NCBI RefSeq assembly: GCF_003284585.1
Contig: NZ_QKRX01000008.1
Span: 62,001 to 126,000, forward strand
Origin: Nitrincola tibetensis
GTDB taxonomy: Bacteria; Pseudomonadota; Gammaproteobacteria; Pseudomonadales; Balneatricaceae
Reading direction: 5' to 3'
DNA: 64,000 bases
Position numbers and translations under genes: made by a program
In this document: positions 15,924 to 25,483 of the stretch, in pieces
Numbering within the stretch: position 1 is the stretch's first letter
How the letters are laid out: every line of letters starts with the position of its first letter
Notes under the pieces: generated by a model
Databases searched by the model: none
What the model was told of the DNA's origin: nothing
What the model saw: only the letters and a program-made list of their open reading frames with translations

Positions 15924-16802
15924 ATGGATAACTTTCGTAACATTGGTTTGATTGGTCGCCTAGGTAGCAAAGCGGTGATTGACACCTTGAAGCAGTTGAT
16001 TCGATTTTTGGATGATAAGGGATTGAATGTCATTTTGGATCAAAAAATAGCAGAGGTTATGCCGGGTCATGGTCGACAAACCAGCAAGCAAAAAATGATG
16101 GGTGAGATCTGTGATTTAGTTATTGTTGTCGGTGGTGATGGGAGTTTGCTAGGAGCAGCACGGTCGTTGGCTCAGAGTAATGTCCCAGTGCTAGGTGTTA
16201 ACCGAGGGAATCTAGGCTTCTTGACCGATATTTCACCACAAGAAATTGAAGAACGCGTCAATGAAGTGCTGCAAGGTAAGTACAGTGTTGATACACGTTT
16301 TCTTCTGGATGTGAATATTCGTCGTAAAGGTGAGATGGTTGGAGAGATGGCTGCCTTAAACGATTGTGTGTTGCATCCAGGTAAAGCCACACGCATGATT
16401 CAGTTTGATTTATATATAGAGGGGCAGTTTGTTTATACCCAGCGTTCAGATGGATTGATTATTTCAACCCCGACGGGGTCGACTGCATATGCGTTGTCAG
16501 CGGGTGGACCCATCATGCACCCTAAATTGGATGCGCTTGTGTTGGTGCCCATGTTCCCGCACACCTTATCAAGCAGACCGATTGTAGTGAATGGTAACAG
16601 TGAGTTGAAGATGGTCGTGAGTGAAGAAAACTCGACCTATCCAACTATTTCGTGTGATGGCCAGTCCGATTTTAGTTTGACGCCTGGGGATATTATTACG
16701 GTCCGAAAAAAGTCAGCCAAGCTTAAGCTGATTCATCCCGTCGATTATAACTTTTATGAAACCTGCCGCGAAAAACTGGGCTGGTCATCCCGGCCAAGTT
16801 AA
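15924..16802 (+). CDS. nadK: NAD kinase
   Basis: The 292-residue enzyme phosphorylates NAD to NADP. The diacylglycerol-kinase-like motif GGDGS is at 70-74 with the catalytic Asp at 72. The second conserved motif reads ALNDCVLHPGKATRM (NE/D motif), and the glycine-rich TPTGSTAYALSAGGPI motif follows. The length matches E. coli NadK (292). It starts a closely spaced series with the phosphoesterase, rhomboid, yeaC and pepN genes. Confidence 0.97.
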   Translation: MDNFRNIGLIGRLGSKAVIDTLKQLIRFLDDKGLNVILDQKIAEVMPGHGRQTSKQKMMGEICDLVIVVGGDGSLLGAARSLAQSNVPVLGVNRGNLGFLTDISPQEIEERVNEVLQGKYSVDTRFLLDVNIRRKGEMVGEMAALNDCVLHPGKATRMIQFDLYIEGQFVYTQRSDGLIISTPTGSTAYALSAGGPIMHPKLDALVLVPMFPHTLSSRPIVVNGNSELKMVVSEENSTYPTISCDGQSDFSLTPGDIITVRKKSAKLKLIHPVDYNFYETCREKLGWSSRPS

Positions 16803-16814
16803 TGGAGGCACTTA

Positions 16815-17792
16815 GTGAGCGAGCGAGCGTTTAAAGGCTATGACCTAATTGGTGATATTCATGGTTGCGCCTTGAGTCTTCGAATTCTCCTAACTCGTAT
16901 GGGCTATACCCAAAGCAAGGGTGTCTATTCTCATCCTGAACGGCAAGCCATCTTCGTGGGGGATATTATTGATCGCGGCCCTCATATCCGTGAAGCTCTG
17001 CATTTGGTAAGAGATATGGTTGATGCCGGTCATGCCCAAATTATTATGGGTAATCATGAATACAATTACCTGTGTTATTTGACACCCGCACCTAGTGGTT
17101 TCGCACAAGCCTATTTGCGCAGTCATACGCCTCGTCATGAGCGTATACTTGAACAAACGTTGCAGCAGTTGGCCAACTATCCTGAAGACCAGAGAGCCTT
17201 CTTGCAATGGTTTGAACAAATGCCATTATTTCTTGATATGGACCGTTTTCGAATTGTACATGCCTGTTGGCATCAGCAAATGATTGATCGGTTTATAGAG
17301 ATGAACGGCGGCAACCGGATGAAAAGAGGCTTTCTTTTTCGTTCTGCTGTTCAGGACTCACTGGAATACACCATTATCGATCGACTGCTAAGAGGCACTC
17401 ATTTAAAGTTACCTAACGATGAGGTCATGATCAGTCGAGATGGGTTTGAGCGACATTTTTTTCGAACTAAATTCTGGGTTAGAGATCCATATTATCTTGT
17501 AGATGTGGTGTTTCAGCCAGATCCTCTACCATCGCATTTGGCACGATTGCCCTTAAGTCGAGAACAGCGCGCAGATTTGATCTGCTATCGAGAAGACCAA
17601 AAGCCCTTATTTATTGGTCACTATTGGTGTCAAGGCGAGCCAGAGCCCTTGGCACCGAATATTGCATGTTTGGATTATAGTGCGGTGAAGTACGGCAAGC
17701 TAGTAGCCTACAGGATGGACGATGAAGTTAGAATTCAAAAAGATAAATTTGTTTGGGTCGACGTCGCTCGAGAGTTTGTCTTCTCAGATTAA
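16815..17792 (+). CDS. Calcineurin-like metallophosphoesterase (Ser/Thr phosphatase-like)
   Basis: A 325-residue soluble protein with the PPP-type metal signature: GDIHG at 13-17, GDIIDRG at 49-55 and GNHE at 79-82, and late metal-binding His in IVHACW and FIGHYW. It could be a protein phosphatase, a diadenosine tetraphosphatase or another phosphoesterase; the sequence does not decide. Start GTG 16815 has GGAGG at 16804-16808. It lies 12 bp after nadK and 9 bp before the rhomboid gene, so probably all are cotranscribed. Confidence 0.88.
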   Translation: MSERAFKGYDLIGDIHGCALSLRILLTRMGYTQSKGVYSHPERQAIFVGDIIDRGPHIREALHLVRDMVDAGHAQIIMGNHEYNYLCYLTPAPSGFAQAYLRSHTPRHERILEQTLQQLANYPEDQRAFLQWFEQMPLFLDMDRFRIVHACWHQQMIDRFIEMNGGNRMKRGFLFRSAVQDSLEYTIIDRLLRGTHLKLPNDEVMISRDGFERHFFRTKFWVRDPYYLVDVVFQPDPLPSHLARLPLSREQRADLICYREDQKPLFIGHYWCQGEPEPLAPNIACLDYSAVKYGKLVAYRMDDEVRIQKDKFVWVDVAREFVFSD

Positions 17793-17801
17793 GGAACATA
17801 A

Positions 17802-18422
17802 ATGACCTGGCGTAGATACTGGATGACGCTCATTTTTATTGGTTTGAGCATTTTTATTTCGATGCTGGTTGGGTTTGGTGACAATCGCAGCATGATGCGA
17901 TTGCTGACGTTTTCAGACTTCTCCAGTGTTGGAGCACAAATCTCATATTACAATCTGAAAGGAGTCGTGGCATCTGGTGAGTGGTGGCGTTTTTTTTCGC
18001 CCATGTTTATGCATTTTAGTATGCTGCACCTTGTCTTTAATCTCTTGTGGATTTGGGTTGTGGGAACGCGTATTGAGCAATCGCAAGGCCCAGTTTGGTT
18101 GTTGGTGATCGTACTGATTTCTGGCGGGTTGTCCAATCTTGCTCAGTTCTTAGTCAGTGGGCCACTATTTGGTGGTATGTCCGGTGTGGTTTATGCTGTG
18201 CTAGGATACGCATGGTTATGGGACCGCATGCAACTGCGTCCTAGATTCTATTTGCCACAGGGTTTGATGGGCTTTATGGTGGTTTGGTTGTTACTAGGCT
18301 ACACCGGACTTTTGGGTTTGATTGGCTTTGGGGCTATCGCTAATACGGCCCACTTGGTGGGCTTATTGGTTGGGCTTTTATTGGTATTGCCAGGTCATCT
18401 GCTTAGGCGATATTTTGCGTAA
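17802..18422 (+). CDS. Rhomboid family intramembrane serine protease
   Basis: The 206-residue membrane protein has about six hydrophobic helices. Rhomboid hallmarks are the WWRFFSPMFMH loop with HFSMLHLVFN (H76 and N80, helix 2), catalytic S127 in GGMSGVVYA (helix 4) and catalytic His H184 in ANTAHLVGLLVG (helix 6). It cleaves within transmembrane segments of client proteins. There is no GlpG-type N-terminal cytosolic domain, so it is the minimal form. Substrates are unknown. It is in the nadK-pepN gene series. Confidence 0.92.
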   Translation: MTWRRYWMTLIFIGLSIFISMLVGFGDNRSMMRLLTFSDFSSVGAQISYYNLKGVVASGEWWRFFSPMFMHFSMLHLVFNLLWIWVVGTRIEQSQGPVWLLVIVLISGGLSNLAQFLVSGPLFGGMSGVVYAVLGYAWLWDRMQLRPRFYLPQGLMGFMVVWLLLGYTGLLGLIGFGAIANTAHLVGLLVGLLLVLPGHLLRRYFA

Positions 18423-18459
18423 AATGCGTCACGACGAGCGTCTTGTATTGGAGAGGTCA

Positions 18460-18729
18460 ATGTTATCGTTTAATGAAATGATTGAGTCCATGACTCACGA
18501 TGTCTATGAGTCGATGAAGACATCAATTGAAATCGGTAAATGGCCGAATGGGCAGCCGTTAACACCAGAACAAAAAGAATATAGCTTAAAAGCTGTGATT
18601 GCTTATGAGCACTTGCGTAACCTTCCGGAAGAAAAGCGGGTAGGCTTCATTGATCGAACGCGTCCGGATGGAAATCAGCACGGTTGTGATCCTCTGCAGC
18701 CCGAAGTTTTAAAAATTTTAAATAGCTAA
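18460..18729 (+). CDS. yeaC: YeaC family protein (DUF1315)
   Basis: A small 89-residue protein with the YeaC signature: an N-terminal helix, then ELGKWP-like EIGKWPNGQPLTPEQKE, and a helix with AVIAYEHLRNLPEEKRVGFID. I choose ATG 18460 because GGAGAGG at 18450-18456 precedes it; longer versions of the frame start inside the rhomboid gene. The function of the family is unknown. It lies between the rhomboid and pepN genes with 14 bp before pepN. Confidence 0.85.
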   Translation: MLSFNEMIESMTHDVYESMKTSIEIGKWPNGQPLTPEQKEYSLKAVIAYEHLRNLPEEKRVGFIDRTRPDGNQHGCDPLQPEVLKILNS

Positions 18730-18743
18730 GGTCTCTCCGTATT

Positions 18744-21365
18744 ATGTCGCAAAAATCCGTTATTTACCTCAAAGACTATACTGTACCCGCATTTTTAGTA
18801 GAAACGGTTGATTTACGTTTTGAGCTTGATGCAACGGCAACTTGCGTTGAGTCAGTGTTACGGATGCGACGTAATCCGCAAGCCTCTCCAGATGAATCAC
18901 TGTGTCTGTTTGGACATGATTCCCTAGAGTTGTTGAGTCTGTCAATTGATGGCGTCGATTTGCCTAGTAGTGCATGGTTGCGGCAGGATGAAGTGTTGCG
19001 CTTGACTGTTCAGTTAAACGAAACATTTGAATTGCGCTGTGTCACAAAAATCAACCCTGAAGCGAATACCGCTTTGGAAGGGTTGTATCTGTCTGATGGG
19101 ATGTTTTGCACTCAGTGTGAAGCTGAAGGGTTTCGGCGTATCACCTTCTACCCCGACCGTCCGGACGTTATGGCCGTTTTTACCACGACTCTCATTGCCA
19201 ATAAAAACGAATATCCGATCCTGTTAAGCAATGGCAATCCAGTTGCGCAGGGCTCAGATGAAACGAATCATTGGGTGACTTGGCAGGATCCATTTCCTAA
19301 GCCTGCGTATTTGTTTGCGCTGGTTGCAGGCGATCTCAGTTGCGCAGAGGATACGTTTATCACCCAATCGGGTCGAGCGGTTAAGTTGCAAATTTATGCC
19401 GAGGCTAAAGACTTAGATAAGTTAGGCCATGCCATGGAATCCTTGAAACAGTCCATGCGCTGGGATGAGCGTGTCTACGGTCGTGAGTACGATCTCGATA
19501 TTTACATGATTGTCGCCGTCGACTTTTTTAATATGGGCGCAATGGAGAACAAAGGACTCAATATTTTCAACACCTCTTGTGTGCTTGCGCATCCAAGAAC
19601 AACAACAGATGCCGCCTTTCAACGGGTCGAATCCGTAGTTGCGCATGAGTATTTTCATAACTGGTCTGGAAATCGTGTGACCTGTCGTGACTGGTTCCAG
19701 TTGAGTTTAAAAGAAGGATTTACTGTTTTCAGAGACCAATGCTTTTCGGCAGATATGCACTCGGCTGCGGTTAGGCGTGTCGAAGATGTGACCCTGCTGC
19801 GTACTGCACAATTTGCAGAAGATGCAGGTCCTATGTCGCATCCGGTTCGTCCAGAGTCATTTATCGAAATTTCAAACTTCTACACGCTGACGGTCTATGA
19901 AAAGGGCGCTGAAATTGTCCGAATGCTGCATACATTGCTTGGAGAGAGTTTATTTCGAAAAGGCACGGATCTGTATTTTGATCGCCATGATGGTCAGGCG
20001 GTTACCACAGATGATTTTGTTGCTTGTATGGAGGCCGTTTCTCAACGCGATTTGACTCAGTTCAAGCGTTGGTACAGTCAAGCGGGTACGCCACGATTAG
20101 ACGTGATTGATGACTATGATGCCGATCAGGGAACCTACTCATTGCGGTTTATCCAATCAACGCCGCCAACGCCAGGCCAGACCGAAAAGTATCCGCTGCA
20201 TATCCCGCTGAACTTAGCGCTTTTCGATTCAAACGGAGAAGTGATTCCACTATCAAATGGACAGTCCTCGCAGTTGCTTGAATTGACCAATGAAGAAACA
20301 ACCTTTGTAGTTGAAGGGCTGCATGAGCAGCCGATCCCTTCTTTATTGCGAGGTTTTTCGGCACCCGTCAAGCTTTTTTATCCCTATACAGAGGAGCAGC
20401 TTAGCTTTCTGTTGACCTATGAGATGGATGGTTTTTCGCGATGGGATGCGGGGCAGCAATTGGCGGTTCGCTTGCTACAAGCGCGAATTCTTAAAGGAGG
20501 AAAAGTTGAAGAAGAGTTGCCTAAAACCATTGTAGCTGCTTGGAAAGTCTTGCTTGAAAACGCATCGGATGATCCTGCAATGGCATCACTGTTACTGACC
20601 TTGCCAACCGAAGCCTATCTCAGTGAGATATCGAGTGTGATTGATGTCGATGCGATATTTCATGCGCGTCGGACTGTGCGCAGACAACTCGCGCAAGCGC
20701 TTGAGACTCAATGGTTAACGCTGTACAACGAGATGGGCAGTGAGGAGCGCTACCGTCCTGACTCTTCTGAAATGGCTCGCAGAAGCTTAAAAAATACGTG
20801 TTTGAGCTATTTGATGGCATTGGATAGCCCAACGTACTTGGCATTAGCCGAGCAGCAGTTCGCCGAGTCAGATAATATGACAGAACAGTTTGCGGCTTTA
20901 TCCGCGGTTGTTTATTCTGTTTTTACCGATTCTGCGCGAGAAATGCTGGACGAATTTCTGAATCAATGGCAGCATGAGTCTCTCGTGATGAATCAGTGGT
21001 TAGCACTGCAAGCGGCCGATCCAAAAGCAGGTGCATTGTCTCGTGTCAAAGCATTGTTAGAGCATCCTGTGTATGATTCACGTAACCCAAATAAACTGCG
21101 TGCTGTGATTTCAACATTTTGTAATCAAAATACAGTGAACTTTCATGGATTGGATGGCGAGGGGTACCGCTTCTTAGCAGACAAAATTATAGAATTAGAT
21201 AAACAAAACCCGCAGGTTGCATCACGCTTATTGACTCCCTTAACACGGTGGAAGCGTTATGATGACCAACGGCAGGCGTTGATGAAGGCACAACTACAGC
21301 GCATCATTGAGTCTGGGGATTTGTCGGGTGATGTTTATGAAGTTTTAAGTAAGAGTATGGCTTAA
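18744..21365 (+). CDS. pepN: Aminopeptidase N (M1 family)
   Basis: The 873-residue cytosolic zinc aminopeptidase removes N-terminal residues from peptides in general turnover. The exopeptidase motif GAMENKG has E268. The zinc motif HEYFHNW gives H301, E302 and H305, with the third ligand Glu in LKEGFTVFRDQ. Offsets of four relative to E. coli PepN (E264, H297, H301) and the near-identical length (870) make this certain. It is the last gene of the nadK-led series. Confidence 0.98.
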   Translation: MSQKSVIYLKDYTVPAFLVETVDLRFELDATATCVESVLRMRRNPQASPDESLCLFGHDSLELLSLSIDGVDLPSSAWLRQDEVLRLTVQLNETFELRCVTKINPEANTALEGLYLSDGMFCTQCEAEGFRRITFYPDRPDVMAVFTTTLIANKNEYPILLSNGNPVAQGSDETNHWVTWQDPFPKPAYLFALVAGDLSCAEDTFITQSGRAVKLQIYAEAKDLDKLGHAMESLKQSMRWDERVYGREYDLDIYMIVAVDFFNMGAMENKGLNIFNTSCVLAHPRTTTDAAFQRVESVVAHEYFHNWSGNRVTCRDWFQLSLKEGFTVFRDQCFSADMHSAAVRRVEDVTLLRTAQFAEDAGPMSHPVRPESFIEISNFYTLTVYEKGAEIVRMLHTLLGESLFRKGTDLYFDRHDGQAVTTDDFVACMEAVSQRDLTQFKRWYSQAGTPRLDVIDDYDADQGTYSLRFIQSTPPTPGQTEKYPLHIPLNLALFDSNGEVIPLSNGQSSQLLELTNEETTFVVEGLHEQPIPSLLRGFSAPVKLFYPYTEEQLSFLLTYEMDGFSRWDAGQQLAVRLLQARILKGGKVEEELPKTIVAAWKVLLENASDDPAMASLLLTLPTEAYLSEISSVIDVDAIFHARRTVRRQLAQALETQWLTLYNEMGSEERYRPDSSEMARRSLKNTCLSYLMALDSPTYLALAEQQFAESDNMTEQFAALSAVVYSVFTDSAREMLDEFLNQWQHESLVMNQWLALQAADPKAGALSRVKALLEHPVYDSRNPNKLRAVISTFCNQNTVNFHGLDGEGYRFLADKIIELDKQNPQVASRLLTPLTRWKRYDDQRQALMKAQLQRIIESGDLSGDVYEVLSKSMA

Positions 21366-21464
21366 CTTAGTCAAAGGTTGTATTGGATTGACTCGCTCCA
21401 TTCGCCTAGCTTCGTTATACTCTGTTATAAAATGTTTTTAAAATAAACCATTGGGATAAGTAGA

Positions 21465-21851
21465 ATGGAACGATTCTTAGTTGCAGACGACAAGTTTGAT
21501 ATTCAGCAGAATTTTCGCCGTGCATTAAAGTGCCAAGAACAGTTGAGCACTGCCAAAGAAGCAGTTAAAGAGGCCAAAGGTAGTCGAGTGTGGATTGTCG
21601 CTCTGATTATTTTGGTTTTTGCGATTAGCTCAAAGTTCTTTTTAGGTGCTGCAGCTGCACTTGCTGCGCATTATCTCTACCGAGTCATCCGTGCTTGGTA
21701 CGCCGTTAGCCGTTCCGAAGAAGCGCTGGAAGAAAGTGAGCGTTGGTTCAGCTCCAAAGGGCTTAAGCTTGAAGGACGTGTCCTTTATTTCAATGAAGAT
21801 AGCTTGCTAGAACGTCCACTTGATCCGTTCAATGACGAGCAGTATCGTTGA
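21465..21851 (+). CDS. Uncharacterised small membrane protein
   Basis: A 128-residue protein I do not recognise. A charged, helical N-terminus (about 1-40, Lys/Glu rich) is followed by a hydrophobic hairpin (about 42-75: VWIVALIILVFAISS then FFLGAAAALAAHYLY), and a soluble C-terminus with SEEALEESERWFSSKGL and a short beta segment. It is probably an inner-membrane protein with both ends on the same side. It lies alone between pepN and a strong terminator at 21857-21892. Confidence 0.65.
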   Translation: MERFLVADDKFDIQQNFRRALKCQEQLSTAKEAVKEAKGSRVWIVALIILVFAISSKFFLGAAAALAAHYLYRVIRAWYAVSRSEEALEESERWFSSKGLKLEGRVLYFNEDSLLERPLDPFNDEQYR

Positions 21852-21856
21852 AATCT

Positions 21857-21892
21857 AAACAATAAAGGCCGCACTTGCGGCCTTTATTGTTT
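21857..21892. terminator. Bidirectional terminator with a perfect 16-bp stem
   Basis: AAACAATAAAGGCCGC (21857-21872) and GCGGCCTTTATTGTTT (21877-21892) form a perfect stem with loop ACTT. It sits between the small membrane protein gene and the convergent diguanylate cyclase gene. Confidence 0.85.
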
Positions 21893-21908
21893 AAGGTGGG
21901 CATAGTTT

Positions 21909-23027
21909 TCAAGGTGAAATGAGCATAGGGCAAGGTTGATGGTGTACAGAGTTGCGCCCATTATGTTTACTCCGATAGAGGGCTTGATCTGCACTGCTGA
22001 TTAAGTTTGATTTTAGCTTTTCAACGTCACGATAATATTGCGGGTGTTTTGGGTCACAAACGGTTAATCCAATTGAGCAGGTAACCTGTATCGACTCACC
22101 CTCTTGCCCATAAAAGGGCGTTTGGCTGATGGTGTTACGCAGCTCTTCTGCTATTCTTAATCCTGTGTCTAGCGAACAACTGGGCAGCAGTAACGCAAAT
22201 TCTTCTCCACCGTAGCGTGCAACGCAGTCAAGAATTCGTCGCTTTTCTTTTAACAATTGTGCAACAGCACGAAGGACTTGGTCACCACTTAAGTGACCAA
22301 AACGGTCGTTAATCGATTTGAAATGATCTATGTCGAGCATCATGCAAACAAAAGGTTCACTTGATCGCTGGCAACGATTGATCTCGCGGCTCAAATGCTC
22401 ATTAAAACTACGACGGTTGGCTGTGGTTGTAAGAGAGTCAATGCTGCTTAGGCGGACAAGTGTTTCTCGGCTAATACAGATCTCAATACAGGTTGATAAG
22501 ACTGATGCAAGGTACATCACGTAATCGTAACTTAGAAACTGGCTGTAGCGCAGTTGATCATGGCTGCCAAGGTTTAAGGAGCCAATTAAGCAGTTATCCT
22601 GGATTAAGGGTAAAAGCACACAAGACTGAATAGACGCCGTATGAGGAAAGCAAAAGGTTCGAACGGTTTCGTTTGGCTCACCACAGAAATACGTTAAATC
22701 TGGAAACAGCTCATTAAGAGGGTCTTGTGATTTCAGCAAATGTAGCTCGGACTCTATTGAGTTCACTTCATAGCCCTGAAGAAGATCTCTTACGATATCT
22801 TCTGGGTCGAGCAACATAAGTGTTAAGCTTGATAGCTTAAAATCTCGCCTAAAGTCATTCAATAAATAGCTGACGAGCTCAACTAAGGTGGTGGATGACA
22901 TAAGCTTGAGCTTTGCTTCAAAGAAAGAATGTAAGAGTTGGTCATTGTGATAGGCTTTTTGCCGCATAATCGTCAGCATGCGACGTAACTCTTTGTTTTC
23001 TTCCTCAAGAGAAATAGCGCGACTCAT
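21909..23027 (-). CDS. Diguanylate cyclase with N-terminal DUF484/GAF-like domain
   Basis: The product has about 372 residues. A short N-terminal coiled coil (EEENKELRRML) leads to a GAF-like DUF484 domain (about 40-190, with CVLLPLIQDNCLIGSLNLGSHD) and a C-terminal GGDEF domain. The active site reads ARYGGEEF. RILD lies exactly five residues before it, an intact RxxD inhibitory site for c-di-GMP feedback. I place the start at ATG 23027, preceded by AAGGA at 8-base spacing; a TTG at 23075 would add 16 residues. It should make c-di-GMP from two GTP in response to a signal bound or relayed by the DUF484 part. Confidence 0.9.
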   Translation of the reverse strand: MSRAISLEEENKELRRMLTIMRQKAYHNDQLLHSFFEAKLKLMSSTTLVELVSYLLNDFRRDFKLSSLTLMLLDPEDIVRDLLQGYEVNSIESELHLLKSQDPLNELFPDLTYFCGEPNETVRTFCFPHTASIQSCVLLPLIQDNCLIGSLNLGSHDQLRYSQFLSYDYVMYLASVLSTCIEICISRETLVRLSSIDSLTTTANRRSFNEHLSREINRCQRSSEPFVCMMLDIDHFKSINDRFGHLSGDQVLRAVAQLLKEKRRILDCVARYGGEEFALLLPSCSLDTGLRIAEELRNTISQTPFYGQEGESIQVTCSIGLTVCDPKHPQYYRDVEKLKSNLISSADQALYRSKHNGRNSVHHQPCPMLISP

Positions 23028-23160
23028 CCAGATATCCTTAGTTGGCTGTCCTGAATAGAATGTAAGGGCGTACAATCTGTATTAACGGTATCAACGTACA
23101 TATTTACACTAAAGTTTAGCTGCGCCTAGTGTATACAAAAATGAATAAGGAGAGAATCAC

Positions 23161-24042
23161 ATGAACCTACTCTTAACAGGTGGTACGGGATTTATTGGGC
23201 GTGCATTGGTGAAAGCGCTGACTGATCGTGGCGATCATGTGATTGTCCTTTCAAGGACGCCACATAAGACGGCACAAGGTGTTCGGTATGTGCAGCACTT
23301 AACGGATATTTCGATTGATCAGCCACTGGATGCCGTTATTAACTTAGCGGGTGAGCCGATCTTAGATCGACGTTGGAGTGCGAGTCGCAAGCAGCTTTTG
23401 AGAGAAAGTCGTATTAAGACTACCGCTTCATTGGTTAAATGGTTAGGCGGATTAGAGCAAAAACCTGAAGTGTTAGTGAGTGGTTCTGCCATTGGCTTTT
23501 ATGGCAGTCAACAAGAGTCCTTGATTTCTGAAGACAGTGCCATTGTCGAGGGCTTTACTCATCAGCTATGTGCGGACTGGGAAGCGGAAGCGCTTGCCGC
23601 TGAAGCCTTAGGAATCAGAGTTTGTTTGGCTAGAACTGGAGTGGTGCTGGGTCCTCAAGGTGGAGCTTTGGCAAAGATGCTTATGCCATTTAAGTTGGGC
23701 CTAGGTGGGCCAGTTGTGACGGGTAAGCAATGGATGTCTTGGATTCATTTACAAGACGAGGTGAGAGCGTTGCTTTATCTTGTTGATAATCCAGAGATTC
23801 GAGGTGCGTTCAATCTTACAGCACCAAGCCCTGTAACCAACGAAGTGTTTTCTAAAACTCTTGCTAAAGCACTTTGTCGGCCAGCTATTTTTAGAGTGCC
23901 GGAGTTTACCCTCGCTTTGATGTTAGGTGAAGGGCGCGAGCTACTCGTAAAGGGGCAGCGAGTTGTACCTACACGTTTAACCAGTCTCGGATTTGTATTT
24001 GACTATCCTGATTTACCTGGCGCAATTAGCGCGTCTATTTAA
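23161..24042 (+). CDS. TIGR01777 family NAD-dependent epimerase/dehydratase
   Basis: The 293-residue extended short-chain dehydrogenase-like protein has TGGTGFIGRAL (residues 6-16) as the dinucleotide-binding loop, VSGSAIGFYGS around 102-112, and the C-terminal DUF1731 segment (RVPEFTLALMLGEGRELLVKGQRVVP). It belongs to the YfcH/SulA-like group, whose physiological substrate is unknown. Its stop codon overlaps that of the convergent BatD gene. Confidence 0.9.
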   Translation: MNLLLTGGTGFIGRALVKALTDRGDHVIVLSRTPHKTAQGVRYVQHLTDISIDQPLDAVINLAGEPILDRRWSASRKQLLRESRIKTTASLVKWLGGLEQKPEVLVSGSAIGFYGSQQESLISEDSAIVEGFTHQLCADWEAEALAAEALGIRVCLARTGVVLGPQGGALAKMLMPFKLGLGGPVVTGKQWMSWIHLQDEVRALLYLVDNPEIRGAFNLTAPSPVTNEVFSKTLAKALCRPAIFRVPEFTLALMLGEGRELLVKGQRVVPTRLTSLGFVFDYPDLPGAISASI

Positions 24043-25367
24043 ACAGGTCGCTTAAGGGTAACGCGTCGGTTTAAATGCTGATTCCAGCGTTGATAGAACG
24101 TGTAGCTCAGAACTATCAGCAACATTAATGTTGCTGTTATTAACCCTAGGCGTTGAGTATTGAAATCTTGATCCTCTCCTTTGTGAGGCTTGATAGATGG
24201 GCTTGTAGCGATATCGATCACTGCGGAGGGGATGAACTCAGATCCTATGGTAATCTCACCATGAGGTTTGCTAGTGATTCTGGCTTGATCTGATAAGGTG
24301 TCCCACCAGTGTATCTCAGTTCCAGGATGGGGGTATGTGCCTTCTAACTCAGGGGTTAACAGCCATAACTCTTGCAATACGCTCGTAACACCTTGGCTTG
24401 ATAAATGCTCGTCACTTTGACGTCCGACGAGTGTGTAATGAGAATAGGCTTCTCCTGGCAGCAGATTATCGGGTAAGTGATCAGATGTGAGTCCTACCGC
24501 CGTTAGCGTGATGCTGCGCAAGAGTCTTGGTTCATCACCTAAGGGGAGGCTTCCTAGTGTGTCACTTAAAAACACATTTTCTGAAGGCAGCCAATGGCCA
24601 TCATGCGTTTCGTGGGCCTGAGGTAAAACCTCAACTTCTAGGTCATCGGCCAGAAGCTCATCCAATAAAAACAGGTTCCCTTCGGGTAGTCTTAACGCAG
24701 GTCCCTCAATGCGGATATAACCCTCTTCATTGGGAAAGAGGGCAAAGCTGAACTCAGTGACTAAATAGGGTTCGCGGTTGACCTCGGCTGTGCGCGTATT
24801 CGGTGGTTGAAGACGAATCACGCGCCCTGACTCAATGTAGGGCGGGACAAACTCTGTGTCATCAGGTAAAGGCTGTCGATGAAATAAAGTAACATCCATA
24901 ATCAGCTGAGCATTTTTATAGACGATCAAACGATCGAGCCTTGCCTCAATGACTAAATCGTTGAACTGAGCAGCAGTGGAGGCTGGAGCTCGCTCGCGGC
25001 CAGGGGTGATGGATAGCTGAATGGGTTCTGATATAAAGTTTTGCAGCTTCAGAGGAGGAAGCACAACGGAACCTGTTGTTTTAGCGCTGATGGGAATCTG
25101 CCAACGCGTTCTGGATTGCCGATTGCCAGCTGTGTGGGTGGTCACTAATGAACGTTGAATCGCACCAAGTCGGAAGTCCTGCTGCAAAGGGGATAGATCC
25201 GGTGGTAATTGAAAATCACCATTCGCTTCAATCGTCAAAACAGCACGGTCATCTAAGGTTAGGCTTTGGCGGTCAATATTGACTTGAAGCTCTGCAGCTA
25301 CAGGAACTGAAATAACCCAACATATAAAAAAAACAGTAATAAAGGCTTGCTTAAGCTTAGTGTTCAT
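24039..25367 (-). CDS. BatD-like protein
   Basis: A 442-residue exported membrane protein: signal peptide (about 1-25), an Ig-like beta-rich periplasmic region with the BatD opening (VNIDRQSLTLDDRAVLTIEANG), RWQIPISAKTTGSVVLPPLKL, and a C-terminal transmembrane helix (about 405-427, LGLITATLMLLIVLSYTFY). BatD proteins normally accompany MoxR, BatA and BatB genes in aerotolerance operons. Here none of these is adjacent. The gene is convergent with the epimerase gene; the two TAA stops overlap at 24039-24042. Confidence 0.8.
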   Translation of the reverse strand: MNTKLKQAFITVFFICWVISVPVAAELQVNIDRQSLTLDDRAVLTIEANGDFQLPPDLSPLQQDFRLGAIQRSLVTTHTAGNRQSRTRWQIPISAKTTGSVVLPPLKLQNFISEPIQLSITPGRERAPASTAAQFNDLVIEARLDRLIVYKNAQLIMDVTLFHRQPLPDDTEFVPPYIESGRVIRLQPPNTRTAEVNREPYLVTEFSFALFPNEEGYIRIEGPALRLPEGNLFLLDELLADDLEVEVLPQAHETHDGHWLPSENVFLSDTLGSLPLGDEPRLLRSITLTAVGLTSDHLPDNLLPGEAYSHYTLVGRQSDEHLSSQGVTSVLQELWLLTPELEGTYPHPGTEIHWWDTLSDQARITSKPHGEITIGSEFIPSAVIDIATSPSIKPHKGEDQDFNTQRLGLITATLMLLIVLSYTFYQRWNQHLNRRVTLKRPV

Positions 25368-25483
25368 ATAATCTTATTCTTAAGTCTATAGGATTATTAT
25401 CAAGTAAGGCATGGCTCTGTGCAATGAGTAAATTGTCTTACGTGGTCTAATCTAGTCTTAATATAATCAAAAAGAGAGTTTTT

